52,742 bases of DNA from Lachnospiraceae bacterium (GTDB lineage Bacteria; Bacillota; Clostridia; Lachnospirales; Lachnospiraceae): NCBI GenBank assembly GCA_902363835.1, contig CABJBM010000037.1, forward strand, positions 1 to 52,742, given 5' to 3'. A program made the position numbers and the translations under genes. Under the pieces are notes generated by a model. It saw only the letters and a list, made by a program, of their open reading frames with translations, searched no databases and was not told the origin of the DNA. Shown in pieces: positions 40,358 to 50,173 of the stretch (its first letter is position 1; each line of letters begins with the position of its first letter).

Positions 40358-41416
40358 TTAGGTAAACCTGCTGATATCGTTAAACACCACAAAAATCATA
40401 AGAGCCATGAGGGCCGCCATACTGATCAAATTTACCAGGCCTTCCTTCTCCGGATCCATGCGCTTGCCTCTGATCGCCTCAATGATCAGGAACAAAAGCC
40501 TTCCCCCGTCAAGAGCCGGAATGGGAAGAAGATTCATAACTCCCAGGTTCGCACTCAGCAGTATGCACATGCTGATTACATTCATAAGCGCTGCAACAAC
40601 GCTGACCGTAAGCCCTGCCTTAACAGAGTCATCGATCATAACCACAATACCTACCGGGCCGCTTAAATCATTGACGCTTGCTTTTCCTGTAAAGAGCATT
40701 CCAAGGCTTTTTACGGTCAGCTTCACATCATATTCCATTTCCATGTACCCATACTTTACCAGTTCACCCATAGAAGCTGCCTTCTTATTCTCAGGCGCAA
40801 TGGTAATACCGATTAAATACTTTCCGCTTTCCTTCGAATACTGGGGAGTAACAGAAGCGGACTGGATTTTCGCGGTTCCGGTAGACGGGTCAACCCTGGA
40901 AAACTCCACTAAGTTCATCTTTTCCTCAGGCTTTAAAAGCTTGTAAAGAATGTAATCCCGATACATGGACACATTCTCCCCATTGATTTTAAGAAGCTTA
41001 TCTCCGGGACGGATTCCTGCTTCATAGGCAGGGGAATTTTCTGTTACTTCCTTAATATAGGTAGTATCATATCCGTTCATCCCCACAAGGACCACTGCCA
41101 GGAAAAAGGCCAAAATAAAATTAAATATGGGACCGGCAGCAATCACTGACATCCGGGCAGGAATCGACTTATTCTGGAATGCCCGTTCATCGGGATTTTC
41201 CTCATCTTCTCCCAGCATCATACAGGAACCGCCTAAGGGCAGAGCCTTAATGGAATAAATGGTTTCACCCTTTTTAAAACGGACCAGCCTTGGCCCCATG
41301 CCGATTGAAAACTCAATCACTGCGATTCCGTTCATTTTTGCGAATAAAAAATGCCCTAATTCATGAATTAATACGATCAGTCCAAAAACCAGAATCGCTA
41401 CGATAACACTGGACAA
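40358..41416 (-). CDS. rseP: RIP metalloprotease RseP (site-2 protease)
   Basis: The protein has 352 residues. The zinc-binding HELGH is at residues 18-22 in the first membrane helix, a PDZ domain covers about residues 110-185 (AYEAGIRPGDKLLKINGENV), and the second active-site motif NLLPIPALDGGRL is near residue 300. There are about four membrane helices. It cleaves membrane-bound anti-sigma factors and remnant signal peptides within the membrane. Its start is one base after the dxr stop. Confidence 0.95.
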   Translation of the reverse strand: MSSVIVAILVFGLIVLIHELGHFLFAKMNGIAVIEFSIGMGPRLVRFKKGETIYSIKALPLGGSCMMLGEDEENPDERAFQNKSIPARMSVIAAGPIFNFILAFFLAVVLVGMNGYDTTYIKEVTENSPAYEAGIRPGDKLLKINGENVSMYRDYILYKLLKPEEKMNLVEFSRVDPSTGTAKIQSASVTPQYSKESGKYLIGITIAPENKKAASMGELVKYGYMEMEYDVKLTVKSLGMLFTGKASVNDLSGPVGIVVMIDDSVKAGLTVSVVAALMNVISMCILLSANLGVMNLLPIPALDGGRLLFLIIEAIRGKRMDPEKEGLVNLISMAALMALMIFVVFNDISRFT

Positions 41417-41417
41417 T

Positions 41418-42560
41418 TTACCACCTGCTTTCTATATATTCATAAGCTGCAGCTTCTGCTTCAAGAATTTCCTCTACTGTCGGATTCTCCTTTACAGTAT
41501 GCCCGTTCATAGCCCCCTCTATCATATCAGTTATGGCTGGATATGAAATTTCTCTATTTAAAAATTTGGCAACTGCCCGTTCATTGGCAGCATTGAAAAC
41601 TGTTGGAAGAGTTCCGCCTTCTCTGCCGGCAAGATAAGCCAATCTCAATCCGGGAAAATTTACCATATCTGGTTTTTCAAATGTAATTTGGCCAATGGTC
41701 CAAAAATCCAAACGTTCCCCGGGAAGAAATCTTCTCTCCGGATAGTAAAGGGCATACTGGATGGGAAGCTTCATATCCGGCGTTCCAAGCTGGGCCATGA
41801 CAGCCCCGTCTTCAAATTCCACCATGGAATGGATCACGCTTTTAGGCTGGATCACCACCTGGATCTGGTCCATTTCTACTTCAAAAAGCCACTTGGCCTC
41901 CATCACTTCAAGTCCCTTGTTGACCATGGTGGAAGAATCAATGGTGATTTTCCTGCCCATAGACCAGTTTGGATGATTTAAAGCATCCTCTACCTGCACG
42001 GACTCCAGTTCTTTTCTGGTCTTTCCCCGGAAAGGGCCGCCGGAAGCGGTTAAAAGGATCTTATGGATGGCTTTCTTATCTTCTCCGTTTAAGCACTGAA
42101 AGATTGCACTATGTTCACTGTCCACGGGAAGAATTTTCACTCCCCGTTTCTTTGCAAGGGGCATGATAATATGCCCGGCAGTCACAAGCGTTTCCTTGTT
42201 GGCAAGAGCAATGTCTTTTCCAGCCTCAATGGCTGCGATGGTAGGGCGTATTCCTATCATACCAACAATGGCAGTGACCACGGTTTCTGCAGAGGGTTCC
42301 AAGGCCGCTTCAATAAGCCCTTCCATTCCGGAAACAATGCGGACCGGCAGATCCTTTACCGATTCCGCCAGTTCCCTGGCCTTATCTTCCTTCCACACAC
42401 AAGCTATCCTTGGTTGAAACTTTCTGATCTGCTCCTCCAGCAGGCGGATATTACTGCCTGCCGCCAAAGCGGTTACTTCTATGTCTTTTTGATTTTCAGC
42501 TACTTCCAGAGTTTGTTTTCCAATGGATCCCGTTGAACCCAGGATTGCTATTTTCCTCAT
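41418..42560 (-). CDS. dxr: 1-deoxy-D-xylulose-5-phosphate reductoisomerase
   Basis: The protein has 380 residues from the ATG at 42560 (MRKIAILGSTGSIGKQTLEV). The frame extends to a TTG at 42590 that lacks a ribosome binding site. Motifs: NADPH-binding GSTGSIG, ALANKETLVTAGHII, PVDSEHSAIFQCL (metal ligands) and the substrate loop TASGGPFRG. It forms 2-C-methyl-D-erythritol 4-phosphate, the committed MEP step. The AAAAGGAG element lies 13 bases upstream, an unusually wide spacing, so translation may be modest. Confidence 0.96.
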   Translation of the reverse strand: MRKIAILGSTGSIGKQTLEVAENQKDIEVTALAAGSNIRLLEEQIRKFQPRIACVWKEDKARELAESVKDLPVRIVSGMEGLIEAALEPSAETVVTAIVGMIGIRPTIAAIEAGKDIALANKETLVTAGHIIMPLAKKRGVKILPVDSEHSAIFQCLNGEDKKAIHKILLTASGGPFRGKTRKELESVQVEDALNHPNWSMGRKITIDSSTMVNKGLEVMEAKWLFEVEMDQIQVVIQPKSVIHSMVEFEDGAVMAQLGTPDMKLPIQYALYYPERRFLPGERLDFWTIGQITFEKPDMVNFPGLRLAYLAGREGGTLPTVFNAANERAVAKFLNREISYPAITDMIEGAMNGHTVKENPTVEEILEAEAAAYEYIESRW

Positions 42561-42602
42561 CTTATGTTGGTTACTCCTTTTCTTTTCCAATTCACAGATA
42601 CT

Positions 42603-43403
42603 TTAGCGCAAAAATGTCATGGCAAAATAAATGGCAGGAGCCGTAAAAAGCATGCTGTCAAAGCGATCCAAAATGCCACCGTGACCTGGAATCAGTTTTC
42701 CATAATCCTTTACCTGATGGTTGCGCTTGATTGCAGATGCAGCCAGATCCCCGATCTGGGAAATCACAGCCCCAATGGCGCAGGCCAATCCGCAGGCAAC
42801 CTGGGGATTGCGTATTTCCATCATGAATCCTCCAAAAACAGATGCATAAAGAACTCCTAAAAGCGCTGCGCCTGCCACTCCGCCTATCGCACCTTCTATG
42901 GACTTTTTAGGACTGAGTACAGGAGCCAGCCTGTGTTTTCCTATAAGCATTCCCACGCAATAAGCACAGGTATCACACCCCCATGAGCTTAAAAATACCA
43001 GCCACACCAGGTATTTTCCGTCCGCCATTGTACGGACCTGATAAAGATAGGACAGCATGACAGCAACATAAAAAACTCCAAAAAAGGCTACCGTCACCTC
43101 TTCCATCTGATATTTTGGAAAGGTAAATACATAAATACTCATGAGGATCATCAAAAATGCAATGGACATGAGCATCATAAACTGCTCTTCATGAAACCAC
43201 AGCATCCCATAATAGGACAGGGCCGTCACATACCCCATATACCCCAATGGGTTTTTCTGTATCTTCATCACACGATACAACTCAAACAAACCAATCATGG
43301 AAATGGAAATAGTCGTGATAAAAAGCAAGACCCCTCCGCTTCCAACTGTAAAAAGAGCAATCAAAACGAGAATGACTCCGCTTATCAGTCTGGTTGTAAA
43401 CAT
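42603..43403 (-). CDS. cdsA: Phosphatidate cytidylyltransferase
   Basis: The protein has 266 residues with about seven to eight membrane helices. The C-terminal signature GHGGILDRFDSMLFTAP (near residue 240) and the KKSIEGAIGGVAGA segment are diagnostic. It makes CDP-diacylglycerol, the precursor of phosphatidylglycerol and cardiolipin. It lies between uppS and dxr, the classic Firmicutes order. Confidence 0.95.
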   Translation of the reverse strand: MFTTRLISGVILVLIALFTVGSGGVLLFITTISISMIGLFELYRVMKIQKNPLGYMGYVTALSYYGMLWFHEEQFMMLMSIAFLMILMSIYVFTFPKYQMEEVTVAFFGVFYVAVMLSYLYQVRTMADGKYLVWLVFLSSWGCDTCAYCVGMLIGKHRLAPVLSPKKSIEGAIGGVAGAALLGVLYASVFGGFMMEIRNPQVACGLACAIGAVISQIGDLAASAIKRNHQVKDYGKLIPGHGGILDRFDSMLFTAPAIYFAMTFLR

Positions 43404-43422
43404 CGCGTTTCCTCCCTCCGAA

Positions 43423-44145
43423 TTACTTCACTCCCCCAAATCTTCGTTCCCTACTATTGTACGCTGCAATTGCTCTTTTCATTTCTTCCATATTGAAATC
43501 CGGCCAATAGCAGTCCGTAACATAGAGTTCCGTATAGGCCAGCTGCCACAGCAAATAGTTGGAAAGCCGCAGTTCCCCGCTGGTGCGTATGAGAAGGTCA
43601 GGATCCGGAATTCCCTCTGTATCCAGGTAAGAAGCAAAAACATCCTCCGTCATATCCTCGGGCAGTAGTTTTCCTTCTGCCGAATCCTTTATAATTTTCC
43701 TGGCAGCCCGGACGATCTCATCACGGCCCCCATAATTGACCGCAATGACAAAGGTCAGGCCTGTATTCTCCTTTGTCTGCTCCACCAGCTTGCTGATTCC
43801 CTCTATAATATCCCGGTCAAACTTATTCCGGTCGCCGATCATCTTCACCCGCACATTATTGGCTTTGGCAATCTTTAAAAGCCTGACCATATAATAGCGG
43901 AACAGCTGCATCAAAGCTCCCACTTCATCTGAGGTGCGCTTCCAGTTTTCCGTTGAAAATCCATAAACAGTCAGATATTTAATTCCCAGCCGGGCCGCAT
44001 CCTCCACCGTTTTTTCCACAGTCACACAGCCTTCCTTGTGGCCCATGCTTCTTGGAAGCCCCCGTTTTTTGGCCCATCTGCCGTTGCCATCCAGTATAAT
44101 GGCCACATGCTCAGGAATCACCATATTCTCGTTCATTTTATCCAT
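43423..44145 (-). CDS. uppS: Undecaprenyl diphosphate synthase
   Basis: The protein has 240 residues from the ATG at 44145, which has AAAGGAGCGGCATT before it. The N-terminal catalytic motif AIILDGNGRWAKKRGLPRSM, then YLTVYGFSTENWKR and the C-terminal LLIRTSGELRLSNYLLWQLA define cis-prenyltransferases. It makes the C55 carrier used in peptidoglycan synthesis from isoprenoid units supplied through Dxr and IspG of the same operon. Confidence 0.96.
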   Translation of the reverse strand: MDKMNENMVIPEHVAIILDGNGRWAKKRGLPRSMGHKEGCVTVEKTVEDAARLGIKYLTVYGFSTENWKRTSDEVGALMQLFRYYMVRLLKIAKANNVRVKMIGDRNKFDRDIIEGISKLVEQTKENTGLTFVIAVNYGGRDEIVRAARKIIKDSAEGKLLPEDMTEDVFASYLDTEGIPDPDLLIRTSGELRLSNYLLWQLAYTELYVTDCYWPDFNMEEMKRAIAAYNSRERRFGGVK

Positions 44146-44172
44146 ATAATGCCGCTCCTTTAAAAACACAAA

Positions 44173-44208
44173 ACAGGACAGGCAAAATGCCTGCCCCCCT
44201 GTTCAAGA
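44173..44208 (-). terminator. Terminator-like hairpin between frr and uppS
   Basis: AACAGG and CCTGTT arms enclose GGCAGGCA/TGCCTGTC-type pairing, followed on the minus strand by TTTGTGTTTTT. It may attenuate transcription into the operon. Confidence 0.5.
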
Positions 44209-44211
44209 TTT

Positions 44212-44766
44212 TTATACAATAAGAAGATCCTTTGACTTTTCTTCAACTGCTTTTTCTACTTTGTCGATCATCTTGTCTGTCAGTTTCTGAATCTTGTCTT
44301 CAGCCTCTGCCTGCTCATCCTCAGAGATCTCCTCTGCTTTTAACTGTTTTTTGAAAGCGTCATTAGCATCCCGGCGGATGTTGCGGATGGCGATTTTAGC
44401 AGCCTCTCCTTTTTTCTTAACATCCTTTACCAGTTCTTTTCTGCGTTCTTCTGTAAGTTCCGGAAATACAAGGCGGATCACATTGCCGTCATTGGTCGGA
44501 TTGATCCCCAGTTCGGAAGTGAGAATTGCCTTTTCAATTGCTTTTAACAGGGTCTTCTCCCATGGCTGGATCACGATCATACGAGCCTCCGGAATGGAAA
44601 CATTGCCCACCTGCTGGATCGGGGTAGGTGTTCCATAATAGTCCACTCTTATTTTATCCAGTACATGTGGGTTGGCACGTCCTGCGCGGATCGTCATAAA
44701 CTCGTTCTCCAGCGCCTTTAATGTCTTGTTCATCTTGTCTTCGTAAACCTGTAAACTCTCCTGCAT
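44212..44766 (-). CDS. frr: Ribosome recycling factor
   Basis: The protein has 184 residues. The helical domain contains FMTIRAGRANPHVLDKIRVD and the C-terminal region has RRDANDAFKKQLKAEEISED, both typical of RRF. With EF-G it splits the post-termination ribosome. It lies 13 bases behind pyrH, the standard order. Confidence 0.96.
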   Translation of the reverse strand: MQESLQVYEDKMNKTLKALENEFMTIRAGRANPHVLDKIRVDYYGTPTPIQQVGNVSIPEARMIVIQPWEKTLLKAIEKAILTSELGINPTNDGNVIRLVFPELTEERRKELVKDVKKKGEAAKIAIRNIRRDANDAFKKQLKAEEISEDEQAEAEDKIQKLTDKMIDKVEKAVEEKSKDLLIV

Positions 44767-44779
44767 ATCGTCCTCCTGG

Positions 44780-45481
44780 TTATGCGGTCACTATGGTACC
44801 GTTTATTTTTCCCTGCATTGCATTGGCAATGCCATTTTTTTCATTTAAGCCGAATACCGCAAGGGGCATTCTGTTTTCCATGCACATGATGGAAGCGGTT
44901 AAATCAATGACACCAAGCTGTTTGTCAATAACCTCCTGAATGGAAATCGTATCATATTTAACAGCATTGGGATTTATCTTGGGATCGCTGTCATAGACTC
45001 CGTCAATGGCTTTTGCCAGCAGAATACAGTCCGCATTCATCTCAATAGCCCGGAGCGCAATGCCCGTGTCTGTTGAAAAATAAGGATGGCCCGTTCCTCC
45101 GGCAAAAAACACTACCTCTCCCTGGGCAAAATATCCGTTAGCCCTGTCCTTGGAAAAAAGTTCTGTCATGGAACCGCATTCAAAGGGAGTCAGTATGTGG
45201 GTGTTCATTCCGGCATTGCGGAAAATCTCGGAAACATAAATGCAGTTCATTATGGTAGCAAGCATGCCGATCTGATCCGCCTTTGGACGGTCAATGGCAT
45301 CGCTGGTTCTACCTCTCCAGAAGTTACCTCCGCCAATGACAATGCCCACCTGGACGCCTGCCTCTGCGGATATCTTAACCTGCCGTGCAACCTCCTTAAC
45401 AGTGGTTTCGTCAAAGCCTGTCTTATTGGGCCCTGCAAGCGCTTCGCCACTGAGTTTTAATAATACACGTCTTGGATTCAT
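44780..45481 (-). CDS. pyrH: UMP kinase
   Basis: The protein has 233 residues. It has the amino-acid-kinase motifs RVLLKLSGEALAG at the N-terminus, GIVIGGGNFWRGR for phosphate binding, and VDLTASIMCMENRMPLAVFG near the C-terminus. It phosphorylates UMP to UDP and is a hexamer. Unlike many Firmicutes it does not follow rpsB-tsf here: it has its own promoter and heads the operon. Confidence 0.96.
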   Translation of the reverse strand: MNPRRVLLKLSGEALAGPNKTGFDETTVKEVARQVKISAEAGVQVGIVIGGGNFWRGRTSDAIDRPKADQIGMLATIMNCIYVSEIFRNAGMNTHILTPFECGSMTELFSKDRANGYFAQGEVVFFAGGTGHPYFSTDTGIALRAIEMNADCILLAKAIDGVYDSDPKINPNAVKYDTISIQEVIDKQLGVIDLTASIMCMENRMPLAVFGLNEKNGIANAMQGKINGTIVTA

Positions 45482-45519
45482 AGCCTTAACTCTCCTGTGC
45501 TTTTGTATTGTCTTAGGAG

Positions 45520-45548
45520 ATTATAACATACTTTCGGATGGTTGGAAA
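45520..45548 (-). promoter_or_regulatory. Promoter of the pyrH-polC operon
   Basis: TTTCCA (45543-45548) and an extended -10, TG-T-TATAAT (TATAAT at 45520-45525), are 17 bases apart on the minus strand, about 38 bases before the pyrH ATG. Confidence 0.75.
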
Positions 45549-45587
45549 GAGGAAGTTTGCAGGCAGGGGACAAAGGCCGGTCAAAGC

Positions 45588-45618
45588 CAAAACACCCGGG
45601 AAATAATTCCCGGATGTT
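45588..45618 (-). terminator. Terminator of the alpha-galactosidase gene
   Basis: ACATCCGGGAA and TTCCCGGGTGT form a strong stem with an AATAA-type loop, followed by TTTT on the minus strand. It separates the sugar cluster from pyrH. Confidence 0.8.
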
Positions 45619-45696
45619 CTCTTAACATTCAGATTATATTTGCTCACTTTTTCACATGAAAAGTATGTATGACCTGCCCGGGGCCGGCTTTCTTAT

Positions 45697-47004
45697 TTAA
45701 TGATAAACCGGCATCCAGTCCTTGTGTGCCTCAAACAGCTCGTCACAGAGCTTGATGATCTTATCAAGAGGCAGCTCTGCCGCTGTGTGAGGATCCAGCA
45801 TTGCGGCATGATAGACCGCCTCTTTACTCCGGGTTCTGGCTGCTTCAATGGCCAGCAGCTGCACATTTAAATTGGTCCGGTTCAGAGCCGCACACTGCTC
45901 CGGCAGCGCTCCGATATAGGTTGGGGTGATACCGGTGGAATCAGAAATACAGGGAATCTCTACACAAGCCTCCATCGGAAGATTGGAGATCATTCCATTA
46001 TTGATTACATTGCCCCCAAACTTATATGGCTGATTGGTTACAAATGACTGGATGATATAGGCCGCATATTCGATGGACTTTTCATGGGTCAACCTGGAAT
46101 TCTCAGTCAGCTCCGCTTTGATGTCTTCCCAACGTTTGATATTTCTCACGCACCGCCGGGGATACTCATCCAGAGGAACATTGTAGTAATCAATCAGTTC
46201 AGGATAGGCCGCCTTGATGAAATAGGGCATATATTCCGCATTATGCTCGCTGGATTCCGTTACATAGTAGCCGAATTTATCCATGATCTCAAATCGTACC
46301 TTATCGGTGTCCACACAGCCCTTCTCCCGGTACAGCTTTTTAAGTTCAGGATACAAATCCTTTCCATTCTTTGATATCTCCAGCAGCCAGGCCATATGGT
46401 TAATACCTGCAATTTTTGACTGAATATCTGTGTCATCTTTAAGACCAAGTCCTGTCAGCAATTCCTTTGTGCATTTTTGAACACTATGGCACAACCCTAC
46501 TGTTTTAATATCCGTATGACGCAGCATATAGCCGGTCAGGATTCCCATTGGATTGGTGTAGTTTAAAAACTGTGCATTAGGACAACAGCGATTCATCTGC
46601 TCTGCAAATATCTCCATGACAGGTATGGTCCTGAGAGCCCTGAATACACCTGCGACCCCCAAAGTATCTCCAATGGTTTGGCGCAGACCATATTTTTTAG
46701 GTATCTCAAAATCCCAGATGGTACAAGGATCATATCCTCCGACCTGAATGGCATTGATGACAAAGTCGGCATCTTCCAAAGCTTCTGGCAATTCATCCAG
46801 GCCAACGTATTTTTTAAATACAGCACGGCTGTTGTTTGAATTGGCATTGATATTTACCATCATCCGGTAACTCTCTTCCACCCTGCCTGGGTCAATATCA
46901 TACAATGCAAATGTGGCATTGTTTATCTCAGGTGTTAAAATACAATCACCCAGGACGTTTCTTACAAACACAGAACTGCCTGCGCCCAAAAATGTGATTT
47001 TCAT
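45697..47004 (-). CDS. melA: Family 4 glycoside hydrolase, alpha-galactosidase (MelA type)
   Basis: The protein has 435 residues. The NAD-binding loop is at 6-13 (LGAGSSVF), NYTNPMG at 148-154, and the metal-binding Cys172 (GLCHSV) and His203 (INHMAW) are in place. The CHSV and NHMAW motifs point to the alpha-galactosidase branch and away from the phospho-glycosidases. GH4 enzymes use NAD+ and Mn2+ and an elimination mechanism. It is cytoplasmic, so the transporter upstream must bring in the intact galactoside (melibiose- or raffinose-like). The exact sugar is inferred. Confidence 0.88.
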   Translation of the reverse strand: MKITFLGAGSSVFVRNVLGDCILTPEINNATFALYDIDPGRVEESYRMMVNINANSNNSRAVFKKYVGLDELPEALEDADFVINAIQVGGYDPCTIWDFEIPKKYGLRQTIGDTLGVAGVFRALRTIPVMEIFAEQMNRCCPNAQFLNYTNPMGILTGYMLRHTDIKTVGLCHSVQKCTKELLTGLGLKDDTDIQSKIAGINHMAWLLEISKNGKDLYPELKKLYREKGCVDTDKVRFEIMDKFGYYVTESSEHNAEYMPYFIKAAYPELIDYYNVPLDEYPRRCVRNIKRWEDIKAELTENSRLTHEKSIEYAAYIIQSFVTNQPYKFGGNVINNGMISNLPMEACVEIPCISDSTGITPTYIGALPEQCAALNRTNLNVQLLAIEAARTRSKEAVYHAAMLDPHTAAELPLDKIIKLCDELFEAHKDWMPVYH

Positions 47005-47024
47005 TGCTTTGTGCTCCCTTCGCC

Positions 47025-48404
47025 TTATTCGTCTAAAGCCTCTTGCATTTTTTCTTCAAGGTTTTTCATGGTGTCTTCGGGGCTTACGGAACCGTTTACA
47101 ATCAGGGCTTCGGTCTGCTCACACCAGATTACGTTTAATTGCTGGAACCTGCTGGAGGTCTCATCCTGAGCCATCTTAGGATCTACAGTTGCTGCAATCT
47201 CTAAGAAAATCTTCATCTCCTCAGGAAAATTCTTAAATTCAAGCCCTTCTGCAATCAGACTCTGGGAAACCGGAATAAAATTGCCTTCTTCGCAGAAAAG
47301 CTTCATATTGTCTTTTCTGGCAATATAGTCGATAAAGATGGCACAGGCATTGGGATACTTGGTCTCTTTATAAGCAAATAATCCGTTTCCGCCAAGATCA
47401 GATGTTGTCTTCCCATTGACCTGCGGCATATAAGTAACTGCCCAGCCGTCTTTGAAGTTTTCATCCATAAAGGTAGTATGCCAGCTTCCGGCAAATACAA
47501 ATGCAGTTTTTTGTGCCGAGAACATCATGTTGGTCTGAGCATCCTGCTGAAAGCTCGCCTTAGGCATCAGTCCTTCTTTGGTCCAATCGCCCAGCATGGT
47601 CAGGATCTCCAGAGTCTCCGGAGAATTGACGGCAATCTGGGTTCCGTCATCACTTAAGATTTTACCGCCGTTCATATAAAGGAGGGGAAGGAACCGATAG
47701 CCGTTACCATTCTCCCAAATTCCCGAAAATGCTGTATCCAGATCATATTCTGCTTTCAGCTTTCTGGAAATATCCGTCAGTTCTTCCAAACTCCAGCCAT
47801 CAGTGCTATTCTTCGGAATCCTGATTCCTGCTTCCTCAAACATTTTCTTATTGTAGAAAATCGCAATGGTATCGGTATGATGAGGCAAGCCAACCAGCTT
47901 TCCGTCATAAGTAAGAGCTTCTTTATAAGCCGGAATCAAATCATCTAAAGTCTCTTGGGAAATTTTCCCGGTCAGGTCAAGCATCACATCCGCTTCTTTA
48001 AATTTACCTAATCTCTGATAGGTATACCGCATTACATCCGGCCATTCATTGCCGGCGATCATGGTATCCAGCTGATCCCTGAAGGTTTTGGATGGATAAG
48101 CTTCCGCAACCAGCTCAATCTCCGGATGATCGTTCCGGAACCGGTCAAGAACAGCTTTCCAGGCTGCTGTATCTGACGGAGAGCCTTCCCAATAAGCGAA
48201 CTTGATCACCGCACCGTCTTCTGCTTTTAATCCTTCTTCTTTTGCTGCTTCGGTCTGAGCCGTTGCTTTGGTCTCCTGGGCCTTTGCTTCGGTTTGTCCG
48301 GCCGCAGCCGGGGGTGGTGTGCTTTTTCCCGAACACCCTGCTGTCAACACAATGGTTGACATCATAAGAACTGCTGCTAACATCTTTCCTGTTTTTGATT
48401 TCAT
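47025..48404 (-). CDS. Sugar ABC transporter solute-binding lipoprotein
   Basis: The protein has 459 residues from the ATG at 48404, which has AGGAGGAGCAG before it. A lipoprotein signal peptide ends at LTAGC (Cys about residue 24), followed by a Pro/Ala/Thr/Lys-rich tether. The rest has the family 1 (MalE-like) fold: YWEGSPSDTAAWKAVLDRF, MIAGNEWPDVMRYTYQRL, GLPHHTDTIAIFYNKKMFEE and a Trp-rich sugar cleft. It binds a sugar outside the cell and hands it to the two permeases. The neighbouring alpha-galactosidase suggests alpha-galactosides. Confidence 0.9.
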   Translation of the reverse strand: MKSKTGKMLAAVLMMSTIVLTAGCSGKSTPPPAAAGQTEAKAQETKATAQTEAAKEEGLKAEDGAVIKFAYWEGSPSDTAAWKAVLDRFRNDHPEIELVAEAYPSKTFRDQLDTMIAGNEWPDVMRYTYQRLGKFKEADVMLDLTGKISQETLDDLIPAYKEALTYDGKLVGLPHHTDTIAIFYNKKMFEEAGIRIPKNSTDGWSLEELTDISRKLKAEYDLDTAFSGIWENGNGYRFLPLLYMNGGKILSDDGTQIAVNSPETLEILTMLGDWTKEGLMPKASFQQDAQTNMMFSAQKTAFVFAGSWHTTFMDENFKDGWAVTYMPQVNGKTTSDLGGNGLFAYKETKYPNACAIFIDYIARKDNMKLFCEEGNFIPVSQSLIAEGLEFKNFPEEMKIFLEIAATVDPKMAQDETSSRFQQLNVIWCEQTEALIVNGSVSPEDTMKNLEEKMQEALDE

Positions 48405-48437
48405 TCTGCTCCTCCTGTTTATTAACATTATATTTCA

Positions 48438-49268
48438 CTACCCCTTGATACCCGATGAAGCGATACCCTGTACAAATTGCTTCTGAAATATCAAAAACAC
48501 AATCAGCACCGGTATCGTAGTGATCAATGCGGCACTCATCAGCATGTTCCAATTGACAAACTGTGCCCCATTGAGTAATTGCAGCCCTATCTGAACCGTA
48601 TACATGCTGCTTTTTGACAGTACAATCAGAGGCCACTGAAAATCATTCCAACGCCACATAACTGTAAAAATCACCAGAACACTGATCAGAGACTTTGTGT
48701 TGGGTAAAATGATCTTTGTAAAGATTTGAAACTCGGTAGCACCGTCTATTCTGGCCGCCTCAATCAATTCATCCGGAATTTCTGACATAAACTGCCTTGA
48801 CAAGAACAACCCAAAAGCTTCTGCACATGGCGGCAAAATCAGTCCTGCATAGGTATTGATCATCTTAAACTTTGACAGGATTATAAAGTTTGGAATCATC
48901 GTCACCTGCACCGGAATCATCAGTGTGCTTAAGATGATAAGAAAACACAGCTCCTTACCTTTAAACTTATACTTGGCGAATGCAAATCCCGCCAGAAGGT
49001 TAATAAACACAGTAATCGTAGTAGCTGATACAGTTACAATCGTACTGTTCTTAAAATACACAAGAAAATTGTTTTCCCGAAAGGATTTCACAAAATTGCC
49101 CAACTCAAACCGACCGGGCCACAGGGTGGGCGGATAGGCAAATATTTCTTCCACCGGCTTAACCGCCGTCACAAACATCCAATAAAACGGAAAGAGAAAA
49201 AGAATGGTGATGCAAATAATTGCAATATAGGTGAACACATCCAGGGCAGTTATTCTTTTCTTAACCAT
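48438..49268 (-). CDS. Sugar ABC transporter permease (MalG/MsmG type)
   Basis: The protein has 276 residues with six membrane helices. The cytoplasmic EAA loop is visible as ELIEAARIDGATEFQIFTKI followed by ILPNTKSLI. It is the second permease of a CUT1-type importer. Its ATG overlaps the stop of the first permease (TGATG). It would pair with the 49268-50173 protein in the membrane and use an ATPase encoded elsewhere. Confidence 0.92.
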   Translation of the reverse strand: MVKKRITALDVFTYIAIICITILFLFPFYWMFVTAVKPVEEIFAYPPTLWPGRFELGNFVKSFRENNFLVYFKNSTIVTVSATTITVFINLLAGFAFAKYKFKGKELCFLIILSTLMIPVQVTMIPNFIILSKFKMINTYAGLILPPCAEAFGLFLSRQFMSEIPDELIEAARIDGATEFQIFTKIILPNTKSLISVLVIFTVMWRWNDFQWPLIVLSKSSMYTVQIGLQLLNGAQFVNWNMLMSAALITTIPVLIVFLIFQKQFVQGIASSGIKG

Positions 49269-50173
49269 CAGTTTTCCTCCTTTTGGAATTTATATCGGAA
49301 CAATGTAAACAGGAACAAAATCACAAACAAAATTACCCCGGACGCCGATGCCTGCCCATAATTATTTTTAAGGAATGCCGTCTCATAGATATACACTACC
49401 AGGGTTTTGGTGGCGTTGAGCGGCCCACCCTTGGTCATGATATAAATCAGATCAAAGGTTTTAAACGAATAAATAATACAGGTAATCAGTATGAATACAT
49501 GAGTGGATCGAAGCAGGGGAAATGTTATGTACAAAAACTTCTGCCAGCCGCTGGCCCCATCAATGGTGGCTGCCTCAAAATAATCTGATGATATTCCCTG
49601 AAGCCCGGCCAGATAGATGACCATATTGTATCCGACCCTGCTCCACAGCGTACCTGCCACAATCATGATCATTGCAAAACGGGGATCGTTGAGCCAGTCA
49701 ATCCTCGTAAGCCCTGCCGATTCCAACAAATAGTTAATCAATCCCAGCTGGGGATTGAAAATCCATATAAAAATCATACCGGCCGCTACCATGGATATAA
49801 TAGACGGAATATACAATGCACTTCGAAAAAATCCCCGTCCCACCATCTTTCTGTTTAACAACACCGCTAATCCCAGAGCCAGAATCATCAACAGCGGAAC
49901 CGTTATGATGGAGAATTTAACCGTATTTAGTAAAGAGGTTAAAAATATCTGATCATTCAATATTTTCTTAAAATTATCCAAACCTACAAACTTTGGATTT
50001 CCAAGGCCCTTCCATTTGACCAGACTGTAATATCCTGTCATAATCAGGGGAATGATCATAAACGCCATGAATAAAATCATATTGGGCAGAATGTAAAGGT
50101 AAGGCACTATTTTTACATTTTGCCAAAACGGACGTTTCCTTATAGTTGCATCTGATGCTGCCTTTTTCGTCAA
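49268..50173 (-). CDS. Sugar ABC transporter permease (MalF/MsmF type)
   Basis: The protein has 301 residues and starts at TTG 50173 behind GGTGGGAT. It has six membrane helices, with the first beginning near residue 20. The EAA loop reads DYFEAATIDGASGWQKFLYI then TFPLLR. It is the first gene of the sugar operon and lies opposite the AraC gene. No nucleotide-binding subunit gene is present, which is normal for CUT1 systems that share one MsmK-like ATPase. Confidence 0.92.
   Translation of the reverse strand: MTKKAASDATIRKRPFWQNVKIVPYLYILPNMILFMAFMIIPLIMTGYYSLVKWKGLGNPKFVGLDNFKKILNDQIFLTSLLNTVKFSIITVPLLMILALGLAVLLNRKMVGRGFFRSALYIPSIISMVAAGMIFIWIFNPQLGLINYLLESAGLTRIDWLNDPRFAMIMIVAGTLWSRVGYNMVIYLAGLQGISSDYFEAATIDGASGWQKFLYITFPLLRSTHVFILITCIIYSFKTFDLIYIMTKGGPLNATKTLVVYIYETAFLKNNYGQASASGVILFVILFLFTLFRYKFQKEEN

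Noticed and set aside
45482..45519. Pyrimidine-sensing riboswitch or attenuator before pyrH
   Set aside because: The leader is too short (about 30 bases after the -10 box) and has no terminator-antiterminator pair.
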